DNA of 64,000 nt, taken from positions 78,695,685 to 78,759,684 of the forward strand of contig OZ018323.1 in assembly GCA_963969495.1 (NCBI GenBank), in the 5' to 3' direction. The translations under genes and the position numbers were made by a program. Of this stretch, positions 33,265 through 42,631 are shown piece after piece (positions within the stretch are counted from its first letter, which is position 1; each line of letters starts with the position of its first letter). Origin of the DNA: Ceratothoa steindachneri. Its lineage: Eukaryota; Arthropoda; Malacostraca; Isopoda; Cymothoidae. Under the pieces are notes generated by a model that was given only the letters and a program-made list of their open reading frames with translations, did no database searches and was not told the origin of the DNA.

Positions 33265-33620
33265 TGTAGACTTAGAAACAAGAAGGATGAATTACTTAGT
33301 TATTATTGATGATGATATAGATATGTGCAACAGAATCGTGGGTTAGTGAAATTCAAGAAAATTCTAAGACTGGTGGTGGGATAATTGTTTATATAAGAAA
33401 TAGCATTGTTTCAAATGGAGATAATTCACTATAGCAGGGTGAAGTTGAGTCACTGTAGATAGATATTAGGTGGTAATAGAGAATAGAAATCTAAATATTT
33501 TTAAGTGCTGGTTGGACAAGTATATGAGGGAATTATATTGTGTTTTGTCTTGTACTATAAATTGTACATAATATTTATAAATTATTGTAATTGTATGAGT
33601 GAGCCTTTGACAAGAGAAAG
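33265..33620 (+). pseudogene. CR1-like relic: endonuclease fragment fused to C-terminus by deletion
   Basis: RLRNKKDELLSY near 33271 is the N-terminal endonuclease block. ATESWVSEIQENSKTGGGII then VYIRNSIVSNGDNSL (about 33330-33430) is the TESW...GGG-V/I-Y block, and GEVESL then IDIR follows near 33440-33470. Directly afterwards, NRNLNIFKCWLDKYMRE (about 33480-33530) is the last segment of a CR1-like RT. The RT domain between is missing, so this is an internally deleted copy. Confidence 0.72.
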
Positions 33621-35922
33621 TTATAATTGAGCATGTTCCACCCGGTCATGACTTTGCGTCTGTAGTATGGAAAATTGGTCTTCTTTTCCACTAGGGAGGG
33701 TGTTGAGGAGGTGCACTAAGAGGGTCGATTATTTTGATCGGCTTTCGCAGTTGCATTTGTCTTCTGTCAAAGGAGGGTTGTTGTAGTGATATGTATGATT
33801 AAGGTCTTGGAGATAGTACACGTCTGTGTACTTCTGGATAGTTCAGTTTTCTTTGCTCCCTGTTTGAGGTTGTTTAAGACTTAGCTTGCATTTCATTGGG
33901 TCATTTATTACTTGAGTTTGATTAGTTGGTCCTCGTATTAGCCAGTTATTTTGCAATTTGTTTTAATTCCAAAGAATATTCTGTGTAATTTTTAGGGAAA
34001 TTTAACTAGTATTTTCAAGATTGTTTAATTTTGTGTATGGTTTTTGGATGGTATTTTATATTCCCTATTTACTTTTGTACTGCTTTTTTTATTCGCTGTA
34101 TTTACAAGTTTTGGATCCTGAGGTTACTGGGAATCATTTTCAGTGTAATTGTTAGCCATCCTCCATCGTTAAAAAAGTGCTCAGGTCCGTGCTGACATTG
34201 GTCATTTCTGATACTCTTTTCCTCCCTCATAAGTGACCGACCTTTGGCTTTTTCTCTTCTTCTTTTTTGCGCGCGCGCGACTCCGTGTGTGCTCGCTAAT
34301 CTGTACCACACATCTCGTCCCGTCTCCCCCGACCTATTTCGAGGGTTAAAGGGATAATTTGAATGCCTCCGATCAATAAGTTCCTGCGGCTTTTCTGCTT
34401 GGCCTATTTGTTGTCGCGAAGCCCTGTGCATGTCAGGATAAAGCCTATCAAACAAATGCAATGTGCATCCCCACGTCATGTTGGTCCAACTTCATTGATT
34501 CGTTGTGTGAAATGTTGACGCTAGCGCAAATTTGGGAGTTTTTAGCTGGCGCGCCTCTCGAGGCCTCTGTTGCTCGCTACATTTTGCTCATCTTAAAGGT
34601 GACCGCCTTTTTGCCCGAATCCGCCGCAATTTGCGAAGTCTCTGATAGGCTGTGGGGTAATAAGTTAGGGACCCTACTTCCGGTGTGCCTTTAAGAGGCC
34701 GAGCAGTATTTCTTTCACTTCACATTGCCTAGCCTTCATTTTTGCCATTCTTTCCAATACTTTAAGCTTTTTAATGCGTGGTTGTCTTTCTCGGCTTGAA
34801 GTTGACAATTTTTTTGCATTCAAATTAAGTTAGAAGAGTCTACTTGTATTTAATTCCTCAGAATTTGAAAAGTTGTTGCAGTTTCCCCACTAAACAGTTA
34901 TCTTAGACCACTGGATTCGCGATGACTACGTAGATAGATAGATCTCAGCTGTCCCTGAAAACAAATGTTGCCGTCTTATTGTGTTTGATCCACTTATACG
35001 TTACCAAGGTGAAGGGTTATTTTTTGTTTATCCCAACTATACAAAACTTGTTGTTTGTTTGGGGAGATCCAGTTACCATTCTTTCTCTTACAAATATTAT
35101 ACCATATTATTTAACTGCCAAGTTTTACTCCCACGTTACTTAAAGTGATAATACATATAGCTAATAAATAAGCGTAAATTTGATAGCGCTCCGGATTATT
35201 GCTAAGTTGTTAAATAGGTCAGGGTTAGTGAGTGGTCACCATGCCCGTTTCTTTCTCAAGGAACAAGAATGGAAAGCAGTTTATGTGGCAGATAGTATTT
35301 GCATAGTGGTGGCGGGTAGGCAAGCAACTGTTGTTTTTGTATAGAGCGTCATAATTTGGATTGCTAAACACATGCTGATTCATTCACAAGGATGCGTTCC
35401 ATAAGGATGTTGATGAAAAAAAAACTCGTTTCGACCACATTCCAATGAGTTGAGGGTGGCGTGGCATTGTGGATAGTTTGTATGAAGATGAGGGATTGTT
35501 CTTATTCTCCTCTGTCGTGGAATACTTAGTTTGGGGTTACCTCCAAGGAAAGCTGTACTGATTGTTGATAATCTCTCGAAACTCCGCCTGTCGTATTTCC
35601 AAGAATTTGGAGCATATGTTGTGTGTAGGAGGAATAGCGAATAAAGCATGTTTTCGTTCCAAGGAGTCTTTTCCACCACCCAATTAAAGCGAAAACCAAC
35701 AAGATCGCCTTCTCCCGAAGAATTTGTATTAGGAGAGAGAGCTCTTTAATGAAACTGGTGAAGATGAAGTAAAAATGTGCCAAGACATATATCCGCAGTT
35801 CCTCCTGATGTATTGGGGCATGGGAGGGATGCATCTGCTTGCGTTGAACCTAAGAGGGCACGCACGATCTTCCACATGTCAGCTGTAGCATTGGATTCCA
35901 AAATACACCTGACAATCCCTCC

Positions 35923-35925
<3 letters not shown>
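33621..35925. other. No supported gene; GC-richer patch near 34200-34700
   Basis: A (CG)n-like run (GCGCGCGCGCGACTCCG) occurs at 34268-34284. Open frames of 60-125 codons occur on both strands (34102-34479 minus, 34461-34694 plus) without any domain or codon pattern that I recognise. The patch lies about 2 kb upstream of the DOT1-like exon and could be 5' non-coding or promoter sequence, which is speculation. Confidence 0.4.

Positions 35926-35967
<42 letters not shown>
35924..35967. repeat. (TA)n microsatellite
   Basis: A TA array of about 44 bp. The Ile/Tyr frame running through it is an artefact. Confidence 0.97.
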
Positions 35968-35969
<2 letters not shown>

Positions 35970-36359
35970 AAATAAATTCCCCCGATTGCGGATGATGGAA
36001 GCTGGTCGGCGATTAACCTACATTTATAGCTCGGTAGTTAAGGAAAATAACTGAACATTGAAATGTGTTAGAAGGAATAAAGTCTTTAGGTATTTTCAAG
36101 TGCGTGTCGCTGTTCCTAGTTCTTAGGCGGAGAGATTTGGTTAGCGGCAGGCACTGAATGACCCGCGTTTAGAAGGGCAGATTGAATTTGGAGTGGTTGT
36201 TGCTCTTGTGACGCGTTTTTATAAAAAAGGTGGTTGGCGGTGTGCATTATTTTGCAAGGTCCAAAGTGTCCGATTGCATTTCCTTTATATCGCTACCCCT
36301 ACCATGATTCCGCTGCTTCCTCCTGGATCTTTTCTAATGCCTTTTTTTTCCTCCTGCAG

Positions 36360-36400
36360 GACAAGCATGACGGGGCGTATGACATCGTGGAAACCATAAG
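36360..36400 (+). CDS. DOT1L: Internal exon of a DOT1-type histone H3K79 methyltransferase
   Basis: A strong acceptor (pyrimidine run CTTTTTTTTCCTCCTGCAG, ending 36359) and a donor (GTATAG at 36401) frame 41 nt. The exon starts in phase 0 and leaves two bases, AG. It translates as DKHDGAYDIVETI plus Arg from the split codon. The human DOT1L N-terminus has DKHHDAAHEIIETIRW at the corresponding place, and insect grappa proteins are closer still. DOT1 enzymes methylate Lys79 of histone H3 on nucleosomes using S-adenosylmethionine, and this segment lies just before the catalytic fold. The expected next residues (WVCE...) were not found in the remaining 27 kb, and exon 1 was not found upstream. 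The flanking introns are therefore long and TE-filled, or the copy is an isolated exon. The assignment is by recalled family sequence, not a search. Confidence 0.8.
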
Positions 36401-38480
36401 GTATAGTGCAATATTGTGTTGTTGTTTTTTTGTCTCGGTTTATTGTTTAGTTTTCAGTTTGCAACTGAAAAGTGAACGAATGAGTAAATCACCTTGGTGG
36501 CAGGGATGTAGTGAATCACAGAGCCGCTTCACTATCTCGTGTATGCGCTTAGCGTGGATTGGCATAATTGAAAATAAAAGTGAACTTGTTAATGCCTCAA
36601 ATTACCCGACCGTGAATTATTATCCTTTGTTTCCTGGGAGTGAAAGTTAGTCTCCTCCACCATAGAGGCGTGGGTTTACATCCTTCATTCTTGGATCGGA
36701 CGTTGTGGAAGGGAGTGAGAGGGAAGGGCTACGAGATATTTTGCTATCTATCTTTGGAGCGCTCTTCTTTGCTTTTTGCTATGTTGTCGGTTGCATAGTT
36801 GGGCATTCCTGAATCTTCACGAGGGGATTCAGGTCCATACTTGTGTATTGTGTTTACTGTTGCAGTCATCTATTTTCAATGATCCTTCATTCTTTTTTAT
36901 CCTGCCATCTTCTAGTTCATGGCGCAGTTTCCTCCTCAATAATTCGAAGATCCTCGTGAAGGTGGACTTGGTGTAACGCATTCGTCTTTTCCACTGCCTT
37001 TGTATGAACTTGTTCCTTATGGTTAATTACGTGTCCCACCCCCACCCCCTCCCGATTGTATTGTAATATTTGTGAGTCCCAGTTTATCCACATCTCTCTC
37101 TCTCTCTCTCTCTCAGTACGGGAGAGGAGTTTGTGTCAGTTTTAGCCTAGGCAGCCACGCTGCAGCTGGATTCAATCATATCCGACGTCCGCAGCTGGTA
37201 TATTGTATCTTCCACACATTTTCACCTTTTCTTTGTAAACTTTCAGGTGGGCGAGATTCCATCGTTGGTTTTCTCTTCCGTAGTTTTAAGTAACGCCAAT
37301 TCCTCGCCTTCCCCCGCTCATTTCCTCTCCATTAAACGTGTAATAGTAGGTTCGTATATTATATTAATTTCCTTCCTTTTATTACTGACAACCACACCAA
37401 TCTTTTTATTTGTCACGTCTTCCTGCACATACCTATCATGCAATTTCACCTTCACCCGTTTCCTTACAATCCTGAAAGCTTTCCGGGCGAGAATCCCTCG
37501 TTGGATTATGCTTATAATAAATAACAAGTAAAATTAATCGGTCTTTGCCCCTTCGCAGATCGCCATTTATGTAATACCGATGACGTTGCAATGGCTCGTT
37601 GAATTTGAGCTGTTTTGAGAATTTGTCCTGTCGGGGGGGGGGATTCTTGGCTCGTTGACAGACAAGCAACTGCAATCGTATTGCTTTTCGTGCTCTGGAG
37701 TTCATCGTTCTTGGCTTCTTTTGCAAAGGGGTTTACGGCGAGCGTCTTCTACGACTGACGCTGTTAACGAACTATGACTTTATGTCGTCGCCTCGTGCGA
37801 AGAGGACACATACGGTTGTACTAGAATACTGAATCTCTAGACCCACGCGGGTCAGAATTTGATGTTGACAATTTTCTCTGGTCTTTTAATTGCGCGTCCT
37901 CACTGTTTGGTCTGCGTGTATGTACACCCATTGGTCTGTTTGATCTTGGGCTACATATGTTGTTTACCTGCTACTGTTCTATTACACCGGTTTGATAATC
38001 TGGTGGTACTTTTTATTCTTCCCCGATATTTTTTTTTAATGCGAACTTTTCCACTCTATTATTATTATAAAGAAGAGTGGATGGTGGTATTTGATGAGTG
38101 CGGACTCAGTAACAGGAAGAACAAATGGTCGTGAAAATATACTTAAAGATAGGACAAAAGATGTCAAGGAATTGAGCTTTTTGGTGCCATCAATATTCTT
38201 ATGAGAAAACGAATTCTTACTCTCGTTAGAGACGAGGCGTTCGAAAGGTGTGCGCTTGACATTTCTGGTTTGGAGTTTGCAGCGTCCCTTAGGTTTACAC
38301 GTGAACCCTTTTCACTATCCATTTCGATCTCTTCACGTAAACTCATCGATTAAATGACATTCTTAGTTGTTGCTATATTTCATCGATTTCAACACTCACT
38401 GCGCCTACACATCCTTCCGATGACCCCAAATTTGTCCTTGGTATTTTTTCTAGCTGTTAATTTTGTTTCATGTTGGTTTT
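36401..38480. other. Probable intron sequence, no further exon supported
   Basis: Downstream of the DOT1-like exon I find a (CT)n run at about 37095-37114 and several pyrimidine-rich stretches. No splice-framed segment continues the DOT1 protein. Short open frames have no recognisable domains. Confidence 0.5.
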
Positions 38481-38488
38481 AATGTTAT

Positions 38489-38490
38489 CC

Positions 38491-38562
<72 letters not shown>
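38489..38562. repeat. (TA)n-(GA)n compound microsatellite
   Basis: A TA array of about 51 bp is followed directly by an 11-unit GA run. Confidence 0.97.
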
Positions 38563-38714
38563 ATAATGTTCAAGTCAATGCGGATAGGTAATGGTAATAG
38601 TAAGAATTCTCTAATCCACTAGAAAAGGCTCCTGGAGTTCCTCACCACTATTCACGAACGCCGCCACCCTTACGACTGGGCAACCATCCATTTCTCTAAA
38701 TTAGCGAAATAGGG

Positions 38715-38716
<2 letters not shown>

Positions 38717-38778
<62 letters not shown>
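38717..38778. repeat. (TA)n microsatellite
   Basis: A TA array of about 62 bp. It closes a segment of about 210 bp bounded on the other side by another TA array near 38982. Confidence 0.97.
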
Positions 38779-38780
<2 letters not shown>

Positions 38781-38869
38781 AAGTAGCATGAGAGAATGAT
38801 GAAAATGAATCCATTAAACCACATTGAAAGAGAAAACGGAATAATTTTTCTTTGTAGTAATATTTTTAT

Positions 38870-38977
38870 TACCTTTTTTCGAAAAAATCGGTGCAGTGAA
38901 GCGATTCGAACCAGGCACACTGAGGCAGCGAGCACCGCTTTGATCACAGTTAAAAGTATGCCGTTAGTACACTATGC

Positions 38978-38985
<8 letters not shown>
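38870..38985 (-). repeat. tRNA-derived SINE-like sequence
   Basis: On the minus strand TAGCATAGTGTACTAACGGC resembles a tRNA A box with its D-arm. About 50 bp downstream, TGGTTCGAATCGC is a near-consensus B box (RNA polymerase III internal promoter). A poly(T) run, sense TTTTTTCG, follows. I cannot draw a full cloverleaf with good stems, so this is a tRNA-like SINE head rather than a tRNA gene. TA arrays lie on both sides. Confidence 0.5.
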
Positions 38986-39024
<39 letters not shown>

Positions 39025-39088
39025 AAAATTAATGCAATATCGCAAGAAAAGATGAGGAATTAAACTATATATATATATATATATATAA
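38981..39088. repeat. Two (TA)n arrays
   Basis: TA arrays lie at about 38981-39020 and 39067-39088, separated by about 46 bp of unique sequence. Confidence 0.95.
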
Positions 39089-40360
39089 GCTAGTAAACCG
39101 GTCCGTGTGATTCATGATATTAACGTGCGTATGTATGTTCGTTCTTTCTCAACACCGGCTTCCATTTTTTGTGGTTTGGTCAAGCTGAAATTTTACCCCT
39201 AATATATCACGTGCTTAAACTTCTCTCCTGGCATACGTTAACTCCCTTATTTGTTGTAGAGAAAGTGTAAATCGCTCATAATAGTCTCAATACCATCTCT
39301 AAAATAACTAATAGCGTCGATATATCTTTATTGGCCAATTCTTCTCTTGCATGCGGAGGCGCTAACCAAGTGCTTCTATTCCCCGTATACTTGCTATTTT
39401 TAGTTTTGCAGATGGCTTGGGTTTCCTACGGAGCAATTTTGTTTAGGGCCGCTAAGGTAATTACTTTTTTATCAACACGCGCACGTACATACACGCACAC
39501 AGTTTCCTCTCTTTGTTGTTTTGAGTTCCGTGTGAAGTCAAGTTAGTTACGTGATGGCAGGAAGGTAAATGTGGGATAGGGGTTTGGCCGGAAGTTGAGG
39601 GAATGGAACTCTGGAGATAGTGCTATTACTTAGGTCTGATTGAGTCAAATTTTACTTTCAAAAGAGGTGTTGCAAAGGGATAAGGAAAGAACGTATTAAA
39701 ACCCCTCATTTTTGACGTGGAGAAACATTTCTGCAGTGATTACTGGCTGGCTGTTCGTTCACCTGGCTGATTGTTGTGGCTGTGAACACGCTCCTCATCC
39801 GTATATTGCCCTTATGTTTTAGCTCCTTATTTGGCAACTGGCCTTTTTTAAGCTACACTTCGTTTTAATTGTTCCTTATATCGAGTGTGCTGGCTACAAT
39901 TTTTTTATACTATTTGAACGTATGTGTTTTTTTGTTGTTTACTCAGCTGCAAAGCTAGGAAAAGGGTGTCGTCCTCGTTTTTCTTCAATTATACCTTTCG
40001 AACACACCTTTTTACGTTTAACATATTTTCCTGGTTATAGTTTATTGAACTTGGGGGTGGAGGCGCTCTGATTACTAAATTTAAACTTAATATTCTTAAT
40101 TGTCAAATTTCACCACTAAAAAGTGTGTGTTTCTAGTCTCAAAACAGTCCGCCTTTGCCAAACTTCTGTCAGTGAGTAATTTGTATTAAAAATAGCTCGG
40201 GTTCCAACTGTTTTTTTTTTAAATCATGGTAGGTTACTAATCTGTAGAAAAAATTTAAATAAATCGTTGACATGTATTTCATTTTGTTCCTAATAGAATC
40301 AGGTTAGATTTTCCATGCTGCAACACATGACAACATTGCGGTCTTGTATTTGACAACGCT

Positions 40361-40404
40361 TCAGACGATTTGGCACATCAGCTCAGACGATTTGGCACAT
40401 CAGC
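40361..40404. repeat. Exact 22-bp tandem duplication
   Basis: The unit TCAGACGATTTGGCACATCA plus GC occurs twice head to tail with no mismatch. It lies 20 bp upstream of a TA array. It is a likely recent slippage or insertion-associated event. Confidence 0.9.
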
Positions 40405-40419
40405 TCGAGATTTTTACAG

Positions 40420-40422
<3 letters not shown>

Positions 40423-40476
<54 letters not shown>
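40423..40476. repeat. (TA)n microsatellite, left of a mariner
   Basis: The TA array directly abuts the left end of the short mariner at 40477. Confidence 0.97.
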
Positions 40477-40479
<3 letters not shown>

Positions 40480-40827
40480 TCCTAAAAGTCGCCATACATA
40501 GAAAAATGAAAGATTTGAGTAAAATGTACCTTAATTTAGAAAATATTATCTACATGTTACCATTCTTTGTAAACAAACCTTAGTCTCTCACACATTCATT
40601 TCGAATGCTCCTTTAAATGATCCATGTTCCTAGTCTTTTTACGCCGAGCCTTTAAATGCCCCCCCCCTTCCTCCCAATATAATATAGTAGGGTGAGATCA
40701 GAGAATCTCAGCGGGGGCACTAACCAGCCATGAGGATAATTTCCACCAGTTCTTTTTGGTAGCGGCATTCTTGAAGTAAAACTGAAAAAGAAAATATTTT
40801 CCTGTGTATGGCGACCTTTGGGACGCC

Positions 40828-40831
<4 letters not shown>
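40477..40831. mobile_element. Short non-autonomous mariner (about 355 bp)
   Basis: The right end in reverse complement reads ACAGGGCGTCCCAAAGGTCG, a classic mariner terminus, and continues CCATACACAGGAAAA. The left end reads GTTTCCTAAAAGTCGCCATA then CATAGAAAA, an eroded version of the same repeat. TA arrays directly flank both ends, consistent with TA-targeted insertion. The interior has no transposase motif, so this is an internally deleted copy. Confidence 0.7.

Positions 40832-40868
<37 letters not shown>
40832..40868. repeat. (TA)n microsatellite, right of a mariner
   Basis: A TA array of about 37 bp directly abuts the right mariner terminus. Confidence 0.97.
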
Positions 40869-40870
<2 letters not shown>

Positions 40871-41740
40871 GTGGGTATATTTTATAATTCTCGTTAGGAA
40901 AACACTTGTTCAATCCATTCGTGCTGATTTTCTATTGTATCTGGCGATCTACTGTACTATCGTTTTAGTGGGGCTAATAATACCATTTTAGTAGATTTAA
41001 TAATTTGATTATATTTCAATGCTTTCGAAAGCGTCTGCACTCATGTTTCATGTGGTTTTGGTGCCCCCTTCTCCTCATGTTTGGTCTTCTTTGTCTGCCG
41101 TCCCAGGACGCATCGGCATTCCTTTAACTGGATCTGAAAGGCCCAAGGTATGGCCGGGTAGCAGCTGTATTCAAGCGAGTTCACCAACCCGAAGTTTCAA
41201 GGTCAAGCCTTAAATGAACCGCGTTGACTTTTGCAATGGTGGCTTGTCCCTGTATTTGCTTGATCTAGACATCAATTCCAATTACGTTTCTGCAAGAATT
41301 GTCTTGCGAAAATTAACCTTGGCTGGGAACTTGTCTTAATGACTGGTGAATTTTTTTTTTTTTTTGCTTCTATCCTATTCATGTCATCTTCACTCACAAT
41401 ATCGGTGTTTTGAGTAGGTTTTAGCCGGTGTCCTGATATTTTGTGCTTGTGTATCTTGAATATGGCTGGTATTTTGAGAAAGCAAGAATAATTGAGCAGT
41501 ATATTTTATAATTTTTGTTATACTTGCATCCTATTGTATGTTAGGCATTGGATTTATTTGTGTTTACTAGGTTCTTTGTTTTGTTTATCAAATAGAATTC
41601 CAGGCGTAGAGTTTTTAGGTAAGCAGATTTTACTTTGATTAATTTATTAGCCCTAAGCATTTAAGAAGCTAGAGAAGGCATTTCCATTGTCCAGCAGTTA
41701 GTAAATCCCTTTGGATTTACCTCCTAAAAGGTTCCTGCAT

Positions 41741-41753
41741 TATTTAATTTTAA
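41741..41753. repeat. Target-site duplication of element C, left copy
   Basis: TATTTAATTTTAA here is identical to 48625-48637, directly after the poly(A) run of element C. The 13-bp perfect match fixes both ends of the element. Confidence 0.93.
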
Positions 41754-42191
41754 CCCCGTAAGGGGCGCGGCGATTTGCCATCCTGGCCGCCGTGCTGACG
41801 GGATCCAGCGCTCCGTCCGGCCCCAGCTTAGCCTCTCTTCCTTCCTTCAAAATACTTGTTTCCTCTCTTTTCACACAACCTCTCCCACAACTTTCTCTGG
41901 TCAGCCTCTAATTTCACAGGGTAGATGCTGACCTTCCTTTCAGCCAACCGTCCCGCTGAGGGGGTGGGGACAAAGTTCCCTAACCACTGAGCTCCGGTCT
42001 GGGGTGGCTGGTTTTTAACAACCTGCTTCATCCCCACCCATACCTTCCACACATCCCTTTTCCTCTCCTCTTCACAATCTATATTTTTTACGCCGTGTCT
42101 AAGGTGGAGCCGCCATGCCGATGGACTGCCAGGCCACCAGGCGGGAGGGGTGGTCCCAAATGGCGGCGCCTGGCTCTGCCGGGCTTGTAAG

Positions 42192-42224
42192 CACCTCTCG
42201 CAGTGCGGGCTACTGCGAGAGGTG
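42192..42224 (+). promoter_or_regulatory. Leader hairpin upstream of element C ORF1
   Basis: A perfect 13-bp stem, CACCTCTCGCAGT pairing with ACTGCGAGAGGTG, has a 7-nt loop. It lies 36 nt before the ORF1 AUG at 42261. It is the first of a close-packed series of hairpins that continues to 42631. A role in translation control or RNA recognition is inference. Confidence 0.7.
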
Positions 42225-42631
42225 TGCGCGATTGCATCCCGTGTTTAAAAAAGGGTCACCATGCCCAATGATGAAGATAAAAAAAAACAAACCCAACCCT
42301 CAACTTCCCCTGTTCCATCGACGGAGCCGCCCTCGGGCAGCTCCAGCAAAAAAATGGAGGTCCCCCCCCCCTGTGCTTGCACAGGGGACCCTCCATTTTC
42401 TCTAACCGGAGAGGAGGCTTACTCCTCTCCTTCGCCTACGGGTGCAGGGGACTCCCCCTAACCCCCTTCTCTGGAGGTGCTTTCGGGCACCTCCCTTTTC
42501 CCAGCGGCAGTCCCCTCTTTTCTTTCCAAGGGGACTGCCAAGAAAGCCAGCCGCTCCCCATCAAAGCGGCTCGGTAGGGCAAACCCCCTTAGGGGTGAGA
42601 GGGAAGCCAGGCCCCTTCGGTTGCTTCCCTC
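42192..42631 (+). other. Array of consecutive short hairpins over leader and ORF1 start
   Basis: Successive non-overlapping perfect or near-perfect stems were read by eye. They are 42192-42224 (13 bp), 42323-42344 (5+4 bp), 42351-42399 (about 21 bp with a C-run bulge), 42408-42430 (9 bp), 42446-42459 (5 bp), 42473-42494 (8 bp), 42506-42539 (11 bp), 42549-42571 (7 bp), 42583-42596 (5 bp) and 42599-42631 (9 bp). More occur at the ORF1 end, including a 15-bp stem at about 44279-44317 and a UUCG-capped GGAGCTTCGGCTCC near 44356. The density exceeds what I would expect by chance even for GC-rich DNA. Confidence 0.75.

Noticed and set aside
34102..34479. 125-codon minus-strand frame as a gene
   Set aside because: No domain, no splice context and a patch of skewed composition. 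A frame of this length is not convincing in GC-richer DNA.
39412..39456. 45-nt splice-framed segment (MAWVSYGAILFRAAK) as a further DOT1 exon
   Set aside because: Read in the phase left by the 36360-36400 exon it gives WLGFPTEQF, not the WVCE... expected. No family match was recalled, so chance splice-like signals are likely.
41107..41147. 41-nt splice-framed segment (RIGIPLTGSERPK) as an exon
   Set aside because: Only one frame is open, and its phase does not join the DOT1-like exon. There is no recognisable family.
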